Shown here in pieces: positions 31,995-40,203 of a stretch of DNA of 64,000 bases. The stretch covers positions 3,560,001 to 3,624,000 of the forward strand of contig NZ_JACHJC010000001.1 of the NCBI RefSeq assembly GCF_014203425.1, in the 5' to 3' direction. This DNA is from Micromonospora echinospora (GTDB lineage Bacteria; Actinomycetota; Actinomycetes; Mycobacteriales; Micromonosporaceae). Every line of letters begins with the position of its first letter. The first letter of the stretch is position 1. The translations under genes and the position numbers were made by a program. The notes under the pieces were generated by a model. That model did no database searches. It saw only the letters and a program-made list of their open reading frames with translations, and had not been told where the DNA came from.

Positions 31995-34190
31995 GTGATC
32001 ACCCGCCACACCGTCGGGAACGCTCTGGTGCTGCACCCCCGGGAGCGGATCAGCCCGGAGGCCCGTACGGTCGCGCTGTCGGTGGACCCGGATCCGGACA
32101 ACGACATCGTGATCCTCGACCTGCAGCACGAGCTGCCCTTCGACGTCTGGGACACGGTCGCGACCGAGTTGCGCCGGCAGCGCCTGCGCCGGGGCATCCG
32201 GCTGGTGGTCTGCGGGGCGCGCCCCGAGACCGGGGCGCTCGCCGGCCAGTGGCTCTCCGACCGGCTGGGCCGGCCGGTGATCGCGCCGTTCGGGCAGATG
32301 ATCCCGGGTGCCGCCGGACTGCTCTTCGTGCACGGCACGGACCTCGGCGGCTGGGTCTGCTACCGGCGCGGCCGGGCACCGGCCTGGCAGTCGAAGCGCT
32401 ATCCGGCGCCGGCCTGGGACGGGGCCGCCACCGACCACCTCACCATCAGCTCCACCTGCGCCGCGGAGCCGCTGCCGGGTGGTGTCTGGCTGCGGGAGAG
32501 CCGCGACGAGGCCGCGGTCGCCGGGCACGGCAGCCGTCTGACCTCGGCCATGGCGTGCCTGCCGCAGGCGATGCCGGTCCTGGTGGGCTGTCCCGGCACG
32601 GCCCCGCTGCGGCTCGACGACGTCGCCCGGTTCTGGCGTGGGCTCGCGCCGGAGGGCCGCGAGCACGCCCGCTTCATCCAGTACGGTCCGGTCGCGCTGC
32701 CCGACGGCGAGCAGTTCGGCCAGGCGCTCGCCGACGTGCTGGGCTGCTCGGTACGGGTCTTCACCGGGGTGCCCACCGGCCGGCCGGACGACCCGGCCAT
32801 GTTCACCGTCACCGCCGACGGCGGGACTGGCTGGCAGGTGTTCGCACAGGAACTGGCGTACGGTCCCCGGGCGGCGCTCGGGGCGGCGGCGACGCCGCGC
32901 ATCGTCAGCCACCGCGCGCCCCCGGAACTCGGCGAGCCGGTCGGCCCCGGCGTCTACCAGTACGCCCACGACGCGGTGGTCGAGGTGATCCCGTCCGGCC
33001 TCTGGCTGCGTGGCCCGCAGCCGTCGCGTGACGCCGACCGGATCCGCGCCGTACCGCTGGACCCGGCACAGGCCCGGCTGGTCGTGGACGACCCGGTGCC
33101 GGCGGTGGCCGACCGCCACCGGGAACTGGCCGGCGACCTGGCCGCGCGGCTCGACCCGGCCACCCGCGGGCGTACGGCGGTGCGTCCGTCCTCGCTCGTG
33201 GCGCCGGCACGCCCGTCGGCCCCGGCGTTCAGGACGCGCCGGCACGCGCCGGATCAGGCCCCGGTGCCCCCGGTTCCCGCCCCGCCGCCGGTCGACCTCA
33301 CCGTGCCCGGTCCGGTCGCCGCGCCGCTGGCCGCCGAGGTGCTCCTCCCCGCCGTGGCCGGCGGCGGTGGGGCGACCTGGGCGAGCGCTCCGACGATGGC
33401 GCTGCCGGTGTACCGCGCCACGGCGGCCGCCAGCTTCCAGCGCACCCCCGTCGACGAGGCGAGGGGCGTACGCCCCGGTCCCGACCTGGACGAGGAGCGG
33501 GCCTGGTTCCGCCGCGCGTTCCGGCACCAGATCGCCGCTGTCGCCGCCGACGTCGCCCGCGTGCTCGCGGCGCACCCGGCCCTGCCGGACGGCGCGGACG
33601 CGGTGGAGTACGCGACAGCGGTCCGCCTCTATCTCACCGCCGCGGGGGACGGCGTCGACCGGGCACTGCGGTCGGCCGAGCCGGGTGGTCACGTGCCGTT
33701 CGCCAGGTGCGTGGCTGCCGGGACGCGCCCGCTGCCCGTGCACAGCGGCGTCACGTACGCCACCGCCGCCGTGGCCACGGCGGACCTGCGCCGGATCGCG
33801 CAGCGCCGGGTGCTGACCGACTGGGGGTTCACCAACGCGCTCGCCGAACCGCCGGCCGACCTGCCGGGCGACGTCGAGGTGCTGATCTGGTCGGCCACCG
33901 GGCGGCGCACGGGCGCGCTGGAGACCGCCACCGGCGTGCCCGGCCGCGTCCTCTTCCTGCCCGGTACGGCCTTCGCGGTGCTCCACGTGCGGGAGCCGGC
34001 CGCCGGTGCTCGCGGCCGGCTGCTGCTGCGTGAGCTGGCCGCCGGCGACGCGGCGGCGGACGAGCGGGCGCGGCACGACGCGCTGGCCCTCGCCGCCCTG
34101 GACCGGCACGTCGCGGGCGGCGCCGGCCCGGGTACGCCGGTCCCGCCGGCCGCGGCGCGCCGCTTCGTCGGCGTGCCCGGGCTGCGCTGA
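31995..34190 (+). CDS. Second conserved-Cys / ART-like type VII accessory protein, 731 aa
   Basis: This is a clear paralog of the 1095-aa protein. Shared landmarks are HTVGNALVLH, LVVCGARPE with Cys73, GQWLSDRLGRPVIAP, PAWQSKRYPAPAWD, LDDVARFWRGL, HVPFARCVAAGTR and RVLFLPGTAFAVLHV. The long Pro-rich repeat region is mostly missing. At the site where the paralog has Glu-Asp-Arg before VLF, this one has VPGR, so an ART-like C-terminal domain would lack its catalytic Glu. GTG at 31995 lies one base after the LuxR stop. Having the second copy under the LuxR gene suggests a regulated alternative version of the first. Function is unknown; paralogy is certain from the aligned motifs. Confidence 0.8.
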   Translation: MITRHTVGNALVLHPRERISPEARTVALSVDPDPDNDIVILDLQHELPFDVWDTVATELRRQRLRRGIRLVVCGARPETGALAGQWLSDRLGRPVIAPFGQMIPGAAGLLFVHGTDLGGWVCYRRGRAPAWQSKRYPAPAWDGAATDHLTISSTCAAEPLPGGVWLRESRDEAAVAGHGSRLTSAMACLPQAMPVLVGCPGTAPLRLDDVARFWRGLAPEGREHARFIQYGPVALPDGEQFGQALADVLGCSVRVFTGVPTGRPDDPAMFTVTADGGTGWQVFAQELAYGPRAALGAAATPRIVSHRAPPELGEPVGPGVYQYAHDAVVEVIPSGLWLRGPQPSRDADRIRAVPLDPAQARLVVDDPVPAVADRHRELAGDLAARLDPATRGRTAVRPSSLVAPARPSAPAFRTRRHAPDQAPVPPVPAPPPVDLTVPGPVAAPLAAEVLLPAVAGGGGATWASAPTMALPVYRATAAASFQRTPVDEARGVRPGPDLDEERAWFRRAFRHQIAAVAADVARVLAAHPALPDGADAVEYATAVRLYLTAAGDGVDRALRSAEPGGHVPFARCVAAGTRPLPVHSGVTYATAAVATADLRRIAQRRVLTDWGFTNALAEPPADLPGDVEVLIWSATGRRTGALETATGVPGRVLFLPGTAFAVLHVREPAAGARGRLLLRELAAGDAAADERARHDALALAALDRHVAGGAGPGTPVPPAAARRFVGVPGLR

Positions 34191-34238
34191 GCCGCTGCCC
34201 GCGCGCTGCTATCCGCGCCCGCCGCTGTCCGGGCACGC

Positions 34239-34268
34239 CGCTGCCCGCGCGGCGCTGCGCGGGCAGCG
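34239..34268. terminator. Bidirectional terminator between convergent genes
   Basis: CGCTGCCCGCGC and GCGCGGGCAGCG form a perfect 12-bp stem with a six-base loop. It lies between the stops of the 731-aa protein (34190) and the SARP gene (34276, opposite strand), the expected place for a shared terminator. There is no U-tract, as is usual in actinomycetes. Confidence 0.8.
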
Positions 34269-34275
34269 TTGCGCG

Positions 34276-36309
34276 CTACCCGGCGAGGCCGTCCAGGAGG
34301 GCCGCGAGCGTCTGCCGCTGCTCCGGCGGGCACCGGCCGCTCGTCAGGGCCCGGCGGAACAGCTCGCGGGCCGGCTCCGGCGCCTGCCGGGACACCTCGT
34401 CGCCGTGTGCGACCAGCCAGTCCACCTGCCAGTCGTCGACCTCGGGCGGCCCGGCGAGGAGGTGTTCGGCGACTCGGACGGCGGCGCTGCCGTTGTCCGC
34501 GAGCGCCTGCGCCGCGTACCTGTGCAGGGTCGGCCGCAGCGCGGCGGGGATGCTCCCGGCGAGCGCCCGCCGCAGCACCGGCTGCCGGAACGCCAGCTCG
34601 CTGCCCGCGCCCACGAGGACGGTCGCGGCAACGGCCTCCTCCAGGTCGGCCATCAGGTCGAACGGCGTCCGCCCGGTGACCGCGGCGAGGTCGGCGACGG
34701 CGAACTCGTCGCCGAGCAGGGCCGCGTACCGCAGTGCCTCCCGGGCGCCGGGGGAGAGGTGGTCGAGGCTGGCCCGGACGGTGTCCACAAGTGAGCGCGG
34801 CATGCCGTCGGCCCGCACGTCGACCTCGGCGAACCCGTCGACCACCCGGACCCCGTCCTCCGCCACCAGACCGCTCACCAGCTCCCGCGCGTACAGCGGA
34901 TTGCCCCCGGTCAACGGCGCCAGCGACCGCAGCGTGGCGCCGGGCGGGACGCCCACCGCCGTGCCGAAGATCTGCTCGATGTCCGACCGCGGCAGGGGAG
35001 CGAGCCGCATCAGGTGCCCGTCGCGTGTCGCCACGCCCCGCCGCAGCCGGGCCAGGTCGCGGCGGCTGGGCTCGGGCCGGGTCGTCGCGACGAGCAGCAG
35101 CGGCAGCCACCGGGTCAGCGCGGCCAGCCGTTCCCAGGTCAGCAGGCTCGCCTCGTCGGCCCACTGGAGGCGCTCGACGGCCAGCACCAGCGGACCGGCG
35201 GCGGTCAGCTGACGGACGTGCGCGAGCACCCGGTCGACGGCCGTGTCCGGGTCGTCGTGCGGCGCCGCCTCCTCGCCCAGCGCCGCGCGCATCACGTGCA
35301 GCGGGATGCGGCTGCTCAGTTCCTCGGCGACGCCGTGCACGACCCGCAGGCCGAGGGCCCGCGCCTCGTGCAGCGCCGCGTCCAGCAGCGCGGACTTGCC
35401 GATGCCGGGCTCGCCCTCGATCCACACGATCGCGCTGCGTCCCTCGCGCGCCTCACCGAGCAGGCCGCGCAGCAGCGCCAGCTCGCCGTCGCGTCCGACG
35501 AGGCGGCGACGCCGCACGGCCGGCCGGGCGACCACGGCGGCCGCAGCGGCGGCCGGGGTCGTGGGCGGCCCCGACTCGGTGAGAATCCCGCTCTGCAGCT
35601 CACGCATCGCCGTGCCGGGCTCGACGCCGAGCTCGTCGGCCAGCACCCGGCGCGCCGCGTGGTAGACGTCGAGCGCCTCGGTGCCGCGACCGGCCCGGTG
35701 CAACGCGCGCATCAGCAGCTCGTGGAACGGCTCGTGCAGCGGGTGGTCGCGGACCAGGGCGGTCAGGTCGGCGATCGGGCTCTCGTCGCATCCACCGTCA
35801 AGGATCAGCCGGGCCCGCCGTTCCGCCGCGGCGATCCGCAGCTCCGCCAGGCGGTGCCGGTCGAGCTCCGCGAACAGCGCGGCCACGTTGGCGTACGCGT
35901 CGCCGTGCCACAGCGCGAGCGCCTCGTCGAGCAGCGCCACGGCCTCGCCGGGCCGGCCCGCGGCGGCCGGCGCCTCGGCCGCCTCGCACAGCGACACGAA
36001 CCGGTCGGCGTCGAGCGCGCCCGGGTCGAGGCGCAGCGTGTAACCGGCCCGGCCGGACAGCAGCCGTCCGCCGGCCCGGCCCAGGCTGCGCCGCAGGCCG
36101 GAGACGTACGTGTAGACGTTGCCCGCCGCGGCGCCGGGCGCGGAGCCACCCCACAGCGCCCGGATCAGCTCGCCACGGGTGACCGGCCGGTTGGCGTTCG
36201 CGGCGAGCATCGCGAACAGGGCACGCCGCCGGGCCGGTCCCAGGTCGATCTCGGCTTCGCCGTTCCAGGCGCGTACCGGCCCCAGAACGTTTACCCGCAG
36301 TTGCGTCAC
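34276..36309 (-). CDS. SARP-family regulator with ATPase domain (second of pair), 677 aa
   Basis: Residues 1-95 are an OmpR-like winged helix (LGPVRAWNGEAEIDLGPARR), and 95-250 a bacterial transcriptional activation domain (BTAD), the AfsR/SARP signature. Residues ~270-560 are a STAND-type ATPase with P-loop GEPGIGKSALL near residue 300. The Walker B is LVLAVERLQWAD, where the usual two Asp residues are Glu-Arg, so hydrolysis may be impaired. There is no C-terminal LuxR domain. GTG at 36309 overlaps the upstream gene's stop as GTGA. SARPs activate antibiotic and other secondary clusters; the NRPS cluster is 15 kb away, and the type VII locus is nearer. The target cannot be read from sequence. 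Confidence 0.9.
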   Translation of the reverse strand: MTQLRVNVLGPVRAWNGEAEIDLGPARRRALFAMLAANANRPVTRGELIRALWGGSAPGAAAGNVYTYVSGLRRSLGRAGGRLLSGRAGYTLRLDPGALDADRFVSLCEAAEAPAAAGRPGEAVALLDEALALWHGDAYANVAALFAELDRHRLAELRIAAAERRARLILDGGCDESPIADLTALVRDHPLHEPFHELLMRALHRAGRGTEALDVYHAARRVLADELGVEPGTAMRELQSGILTESGPPTTPAAAAAAVVARPAVRRRRLVGRDGELALLRGLLGEAREGRSAIVWIEGEPGIGKSALLDAALHEARALGLRVVHGVAEELSSRIPLHVMRAALGEEAAPHDDPDTAVDRVLAHVRQLTAAGPLVLAVERLQWADEASLLTWERLAALTRWLPLLLVATTRPEPSRRDLARLRRGVATRDGHLMRLAPLPRSDIEQIFGTAVGVPPGATLRSLAPLTGGNPLYARELVSGLVAEDGVRVVDGFAEVDVRADGMPRSLVDTVRASLDHLSPGAREALRYAALLGDEFAVADLAAVTGRTPFDLMADLEEAVAATVLVGAGSELAFRQPVLRRALAGSIPAALRPTLHRYAAQALADNGSAAVRVAEHLLAGPPEVDDWQVDWLVAHGDEVSRQAPEPARELFRRALTSGRCPPEQRQTLAALLDGLAG

Positions 36310-38495
36310 GAGCGGCCGACGACCGCCGGCCCGGCGCTGCGGGGCGGGCTGTCGGAGCCGGCGATCCGGCTCATCTCGGCGCGCGTCGCGGCGTCCGCGG
36401 TGTGCGCCGACACCCAGGTCGCCTCGGCCCGGGCCGGGAGGCCGCAGCGGTGCAGCACCCGGGCCAGCTGCGCGGTGAGCACCTCGCGGGACGACGCGGA
36501 GAGGCCGGGCGAGGCGACGGCGTGCCGCAGCACCGCGATGGCGGGCGCGGGAGCGGCGACGCTCAGCTGCGCGGCGTGGGCGGTCAGCCAACCCTGCACC
36601 CAGGCGTCGACCGGCACCGGCCCGGCCAGCAGCTGACCGGCGACCCGGCCGAGGTCGCCGCCGGCCTCGGCGATCCGCTGCGCGAACTGCCTGTGCATCA
36701 GCACCCGCAGCGCGGTCGGGATCGCGCCGCGCAGCACCCGGCGGATCACCGGGTGCCGGAACCGCAGGCGACGGCCGTCCTCGACGAGCACCCCGGCGGC
36801 GAGCGCCTCCTCCACAGCCGGGACGAGCTGCGGCGCCGACCTGCCGGTGACCGCGGCGAGGTCGGTGACCAGGTAGTTGTTTCCCAGGAACGCGATCGCC
36901 CGCAGCAGCTGCCGGGTGTCGTCGGCAAGCGGTTGCAGGTGCCGGTTGACGGCTTCGGTCAGCTCGGGCCCGGGCGTGTCGGCGGTCCGGCCGTCGCGGT
37001 CGGCGAGCACGAGCTGGCGGAGGTAGAACGGATTGCCGGCGGAGGCCGCGACGAGCGCGCGTACGGTGTCCGCACCCGGGCCGGGCGGACGGGCCCAGGA
37101 ACGCGCCAGTCGGGTCGCCGTGTCGTCGTCCAGCGGCCCGAGTTCGACGAGCGCGGTGCCGTTGCGGGGCAGCACCCTGCGCAGGAGACGCACCTCGTAC
37201 CCGGCGGGCACCGGGCGGCAGGCGGAGACGAGCAGCAACGGCAGCCGCTCGGTGAGGTTGTGCAGCGCGTGCCAGACCAGCAGCGACATGTCGTCGGCCC
37301 ACTGGAGGTCGTCCAGGACCAGCAGCAGTGGCCGCTCGGCGCAGCGCGCCACCACGAACCGCTGGACCGTGTCGACGACAGTCATGGTCGGTGGCGCCCC
37401 GCCGGAGCAGGCGTGCAGCGAGGCGGGCAGGCCGCCGTCGTCGCCCAGCGACAGGCACTCCAGCACGATGCTCAGCGGCATCCGGTACGCCAGCTCGTCG
37501 CCGACGCCCCAGCCGACCTGGACGCCGAGCGGCGCCGCGTCGCGCAGTCCCTCGGCGAGCAGCGCCGACTTGCCGATGCCCGCCTCGCCGCTGATCCAGA
37601 GGCTGCCCCCGCGCCCGGCCGTGAGCGCGGTGACCGCCTGCCGCAGCCGGGCCAGCGCAGCCCTACGCCCCTGGAAGCCGGGGTGCGGGGGCGGCGCCGG
37701 GCTGTGTCCGCGCGTCACGGTGGGATTCGTGCCGAGTATCTGTTCGTGGATCCGGCGGACGGCGGCGCCGGGCTCGGTGCCCGACTCCTCCACCAGACGG
37801 TCCCGCAGCGTGGCGTAGAGCGCGCGGGCGTCGGCGGTGCGGCCCTGCGCGGCGAGCGCCCGCATGGCCACCGCGTACAGGCTCTCCCGGCCGGGGTGGC
37901 GGTCGACGAGCGCGAGCAGGCGGTCGACGACCTCGGCGGCGCGCCCGAGGCCCAGCAGCAACTCCGCGCGCCGCTCCACCGACGTCAGGTACAGCTCGCC
38001 GAGCCGGATCCGCTGGCTGACCGCCCGGGGCCCGGGCACGCCCACCAGCGCCTCGTCGCCCCGCCACTGGGCGAGCGCGGCGTCGAGCGCGGCCAGCTCG
38101 CCGGCCACGTCACCGGCGGCACGCGGCGTGCGGGCGCGTTCGCGCAGCCGTTCGAAACGGTGGACGTCGACGGTGTCCGCCGCGACGTGCAGGCGGTAAC
38201 TGCCACCCTCGGACGTGAGCACGCCGCCGGAGGACCAGCGGCCGCGATCGGGTTCGAGCACCCGGCGCAGCGCGGAGACGTACGTGTAGAGGTTGCCCTG
38301 CGCGCTGGCCGGCGGCCGGTCGCCCCAGACGGCGGCGATCAGCTCGTCCTTGGACAGGCCGCGATGCGGGGTGAGGGCCAGCGCGGTGAAGACGGCCCGG
38401 CGCTGGGCCGACCGCATCGTCAGTTCCTGCCCGGCGAACGTGACCCGGAGGGGGCCCAGCAAGCGGATGTCGAAGCCACTGCACTGTGCCGTCAT
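36306..38495 (-). CDS. SARP-family regulator with ATPase domain (first of pair), 729 aa
   Basis: The layout is the same as its downstream neighbour: winged helix (IRLLGPLRVTFAGQELTM), BTAD (~100-260), then a STAND ATPase with GEAGIGKSALL near residue 302 and an intact Walker B LLLVLDDLQWAD. ATG at 38495 follows GAGGA at four bases; an in-frame TTG upstream was rejected. The stop overlaps the GTG of the next SARP, so both come from one mRNA. A promoter with TTGACA and TAGGGT lies at 38542-38569. The two proteins probably arose by duplication, with only this copy keeping a full ATPase signature, so they may work as a hetero-oligomer. Confidence 0.92.
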   Translation of the reverse strand: MTAQCSGFDIRLLGPLRVTFAGQELTMRSAQRRAVFTALALTPHRGLSKDELIAAVWGDRPPASAQGNLYTYVSALRRVLEPDRGRWSSGGVLTSEGGSYRLHVAADTVDVHRFERLRERARTPRAAGDVAGELAALDAALAQWRGDEALVGVPGPRAVSQRIRLGELYLTSVERRAELLLGLGRAAEVVDRLLALVDRHPGRESLYAVAMRALAAQGRTADARALYATLRDRLVEESGTEPGAAVRRIHEQILGTNPTVTRGHSPAPPPHPGFQGRRAALARLRQAVTALTAGRGGSLWISGEAGIGKSALLAEGLRDAAPLGVQVGWGVGDELAYRMPLSIVLECLSLGDDGGLPASLHACSGGAPPTMTVVDTVQRFVVARCAERPLLLVLDDLQWADDMSLLVWHALHNLTERLPLLLVSACRPVPAGYEVRLLRRVLPRNGTALVELGPLDDDTATRLARSWARPPGPGADTVRALVAASAGNPFYLRQLVLADRDGRTADTPGPELTEAVNRHLQPLADDTRQLLRAIAFLGNNYLVTDLAAVTGRSAPQLVPAVEEALAAGVLVEDGRRLRFRHPVIRRVLRGAIPTALRVLMHRQFAQRIAEAGGDLGRVAGQLLAGPVPVDAWVQGWLTAHAAQLSVAAPAPAIAVLRHAVASPGLSASSREVLTAQLARVLHRCGLPARAEATWVSAHTADAATRAEMSRIAGSDSPPRSAGPAVVGRS

Positions 38496-38541
38496 GCCGT
38501 CCTCGTGGTGACCCTGTCCCGGTGACAACCATCCGGGCGGA

Positions 38542-38569
38542 ACCCTAGCTCACCCATCCATTATGTCAA
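38542..38569 (-). promoter_or_regulatory. Promoter of the SARP pair
   Basis: On the minus strand TTGACA (38569-38564) is followed after 16 bases by TAGGGT (38547-38542). The -35 is a perfect consensus and the -10 fits TAnnnT. The expected start site near 38535 leaves a leader of about 40 bases before the ATG at 38495. Confidence 0.6.
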
Positions 38570-38629
38570 CTTCGTCGGCATGGCCTGAAGCCTTACGGCA
38601 CATGGCTTCCGGTGCGCTCACCGGTCGGT

Positions 38630-38664
38630 GAAGGCCCCTGCCGATCGCGCTAGCAGGGGCCTTC
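38630..38664 (-). terminator. Rho-independent-type terminator downstream of the CBM2 hydrolase
   Basis: GAAGGCCCCTGC and GCAGGGGCCTTC are perfect 12-bp arms around an 11-base loop, 117 bases after the hydrolase stop (38781). The hairpin separates that gene from the SARP promoter. It is near-symmetric and could act on both strands. Confidence 0.8.
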
Positions 38665-38780
38665 CGGCGGCGGGCTCGCACTGGCCGCGACGGCGGCCCG
38701 GCGACCGCCCGGTGCCCGGCGAGACGTTCCTCACCTCCCGGCGGGCGGACGCGGCCGGTCGCCGCCGTGTCAGTCGTGTC

Positions 38781-40022
38781 TCAGCTTCCGGCGCACGTGA
38801 CGGTGGCGCCGCTGCCGTTGCCGGCGCCCTGGAATCCGAAGGTGGTGCTCTGGCCCGCGCCGACTCGCCCGTTGTAGCTCTGGTTCGCCACGGTGACGGT
38901 GCCGCTGGTTCCGCTGGGCACGCCGTTCCACAGGGAGCTGATCGATGCTCCGCCCGGCAGGGTGAGCGTCACGCGCCAGCCGGTCAGCGCCGTGTTGCCG
39001 GCGGTGACGGTGACGGTGACGGTGGCGACGAACCCGCCGTTCCACTGGTCCTGGACCACGTAGGCGGCCGAACAGGACGGGCCGCCGCCGGGCGGCGGCG
39101 TGGTGGGCGGGGGAGCCGTGGGTGGCGGCGTCGTGGGCGGAGGGGTGGTGGGCGGCGGCGTGGTAGGCGGCGGGTCGCCGTCGAGTGTCAGGTTCTTCTG
39201 CTGAACCGTCCACTGGGTACGGCACAGGCCGCAGTCCGGGCCGACGAAGTTGGACCCGGCGCTCACGTCGCCCTTCAGGCGCCATTTCAGGTAGAGCACC
39301 GCCACCCGGCCGAACTCGCCGCCGTTGGGCTGGTCGTAGGTGCCGCCGTGCCCGACGTTGAGGTTGCCCATGAACGCGGGCAGCCCGGACGGCAGCTTGC
39401 CCCAGTCGTCCATGGCGTTGGGGTAGGCGATGTCGCTGGGCCCGCCGACGAAGTAGGCGATGGGCTTGGTCAGCCTGCGCAACTGGTAGTCGTCGGCGTC
39501 GTTGAGCAGCCCGCTGCTGAAGATGCCGGTCGTGGTGACGCGCGGGTCGTTGGAGACGGCGTACGCCTCCAGGCCGCCGCAGGAGAAGCCGGCGACGGCG
39601 ATCTTCGTGGTGTCGAGCCGGTTGTAGTACTTGCTGCCCGACCGGGAGTTCTCCGCCACCGCCCAGTCGATGGACTGGGTGAGCATCTGGGCGTTTGTGG
39701 AGCCGGAGCCGTTCGGCGCGCCGTTGGCGATGGCGAGGAAGCCGTGGGAGGCGATCTCGCGGAGGAAGTTGCCCTGGGACAGGCCGTTGGCCGAGCACGC
39801 GCCGTTGCCCCACACCAGGACGGGTAGGCGTTCGGACGGGAGTGTCTGGGGCCGGAAGATGGTGTGGTTGGCCAGGGTGGACGAGGTTTCGTAGTCGGCG
39901 GGGTAGGGGCCGGAGCCGCCGATCGCGGCGCCGGCGGGCGTCGCGCCGAAGGCCATGATCACGGAAGCGGCCGAAACGACGGCGGCCGCCAGCCCCGCGT
40001 AGATGCTCGATCTCCTTCTCAT
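38781..40022 (-). CDS. Secreted alpha/beta hydrolase with CBM2 carbohydrate-binding module, 413 aa
   Basis: A signal peptide covers about residues 1-32 (RRRSSIYAGLAAAVVSA, cleavage near AGAA). Residues 40-275 are an alpha/beta hydrolase with nucleophile elbow GFSCGG near residue 145 and a likely catalytic His in NVGHGG. A Pro/Thr linker of about five TPPP units follows (about 280-310). The last ~100 residues are a CBM2-type cellulose/chitin-binding module (two Cys, WNGGF, TGWRVTLTLPGG). The enzyme probably acts outside the cell on ester-bearing plant or fungal polymer. The exact substrate is unknown; polyester, acetylxylan or feruloyl ester are options. ATG at 40022 follows GGAGG. A promoter lies at 40076-40104 and a terminator at 38630-38664, so it is monocistronic. 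Confidence 0.9.
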   Translation of the reverse strand: MRRRSSIYAGLAAAVVSAASVIMAFGATPAGAAIGGSGPYPADYETSSTLANHTIFRPQTLPSERLPVLVWGNGACSANGLSQGNFLREIASHGFLAIANGAPNGSGSTNAQMLTQSIDWAVAENSRSGSKYYNRLDTTKIAVAGFSCGGLEAYAVSNDPRVTTTGIFSSGLLNDADDYQLRRLTKPIAYFVGGPSDIAYPNAMDDWGKLPSGLPAFMGNLNVGHGGTYDQPNGGEFGRVAVLYLKWRLKGDVSAGSNFVGPDCGLCRTQWTVQQKNLTLDGDPPPTTPPPTTPPPTTPPPTAPPPTTPPPGGGPSCSAAYVVQDQWNGGFVATVTVTVTAGNTALTGWRVTLTLPGGASISSLWNGVPSGTSGTVTVANQSYNGRVGAGQSTTFGFQGAGNGSGATVTCAGS

Positions 40023-40075
40023 CGGTCCTCCAGCGACTGACGCGACGGCGCCCTTGGTGGTGACGGTGTGCGGTC

Positions 40076-40104
40076 ACTATCACCAGCGTAACGAAAAGTG
40101 TCAA
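40076..40104 (-). promoter_or_regulatory. Promoter of the CBM2 hydrolase gene
   Basis: On the minus strand a perfect TTGACA (40104-40099) and GATAGT (40081-40076) are separated by 17 bases. The position is about 55 bases upstream of the start codon, and the area is AT-rich for this genome. Confidence 0.65.
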
Positions 40105-40148
40105 TGTAAGGTCCGCTGGGTGGGCGCGACTTCGCGCTGGTCGAGGGC

Positions 40149-40165
40149 CCGAGGTGACGCCTCGG
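40149..40165 (-). terminator. Hairpin downstream of the Clp-N protein gene
   Basis: CCGAGG-TGACG-CCTCGG is a perfect 6-bp stem 38 bases after the stop of the Clp-N protein. Weaker outer arms (GGTGGGC at 40119-40125 and GCCCACC at 40184-40190) could enlarge it. It is probably a terminator separating this gene from the hydrolase promoter. Confidence 0.45.
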
Positions 40166-40203
40166 TCGAGCGATGCGAAGCCGGCCCACCTCTGCGCCGC
40201 GCG

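Noticed and set aside
34239..34268. The perfect 12-bp inverted repeat as a mobile-element end or attachment site
   Set aside because: It lies exactly between convergent stops, has no second copy seen nearby and no transposase or integrase gene, so a terminator is the simpler reading.
38770..40104. An overlapping minus-strand frame at the CBM2 hydrolase
   Set aside because: The neighbouring frame (38781-40022) has a signal peptide, hydrolase elbow and CBM2 module; the alternative is His/Arg-rich with none of these.
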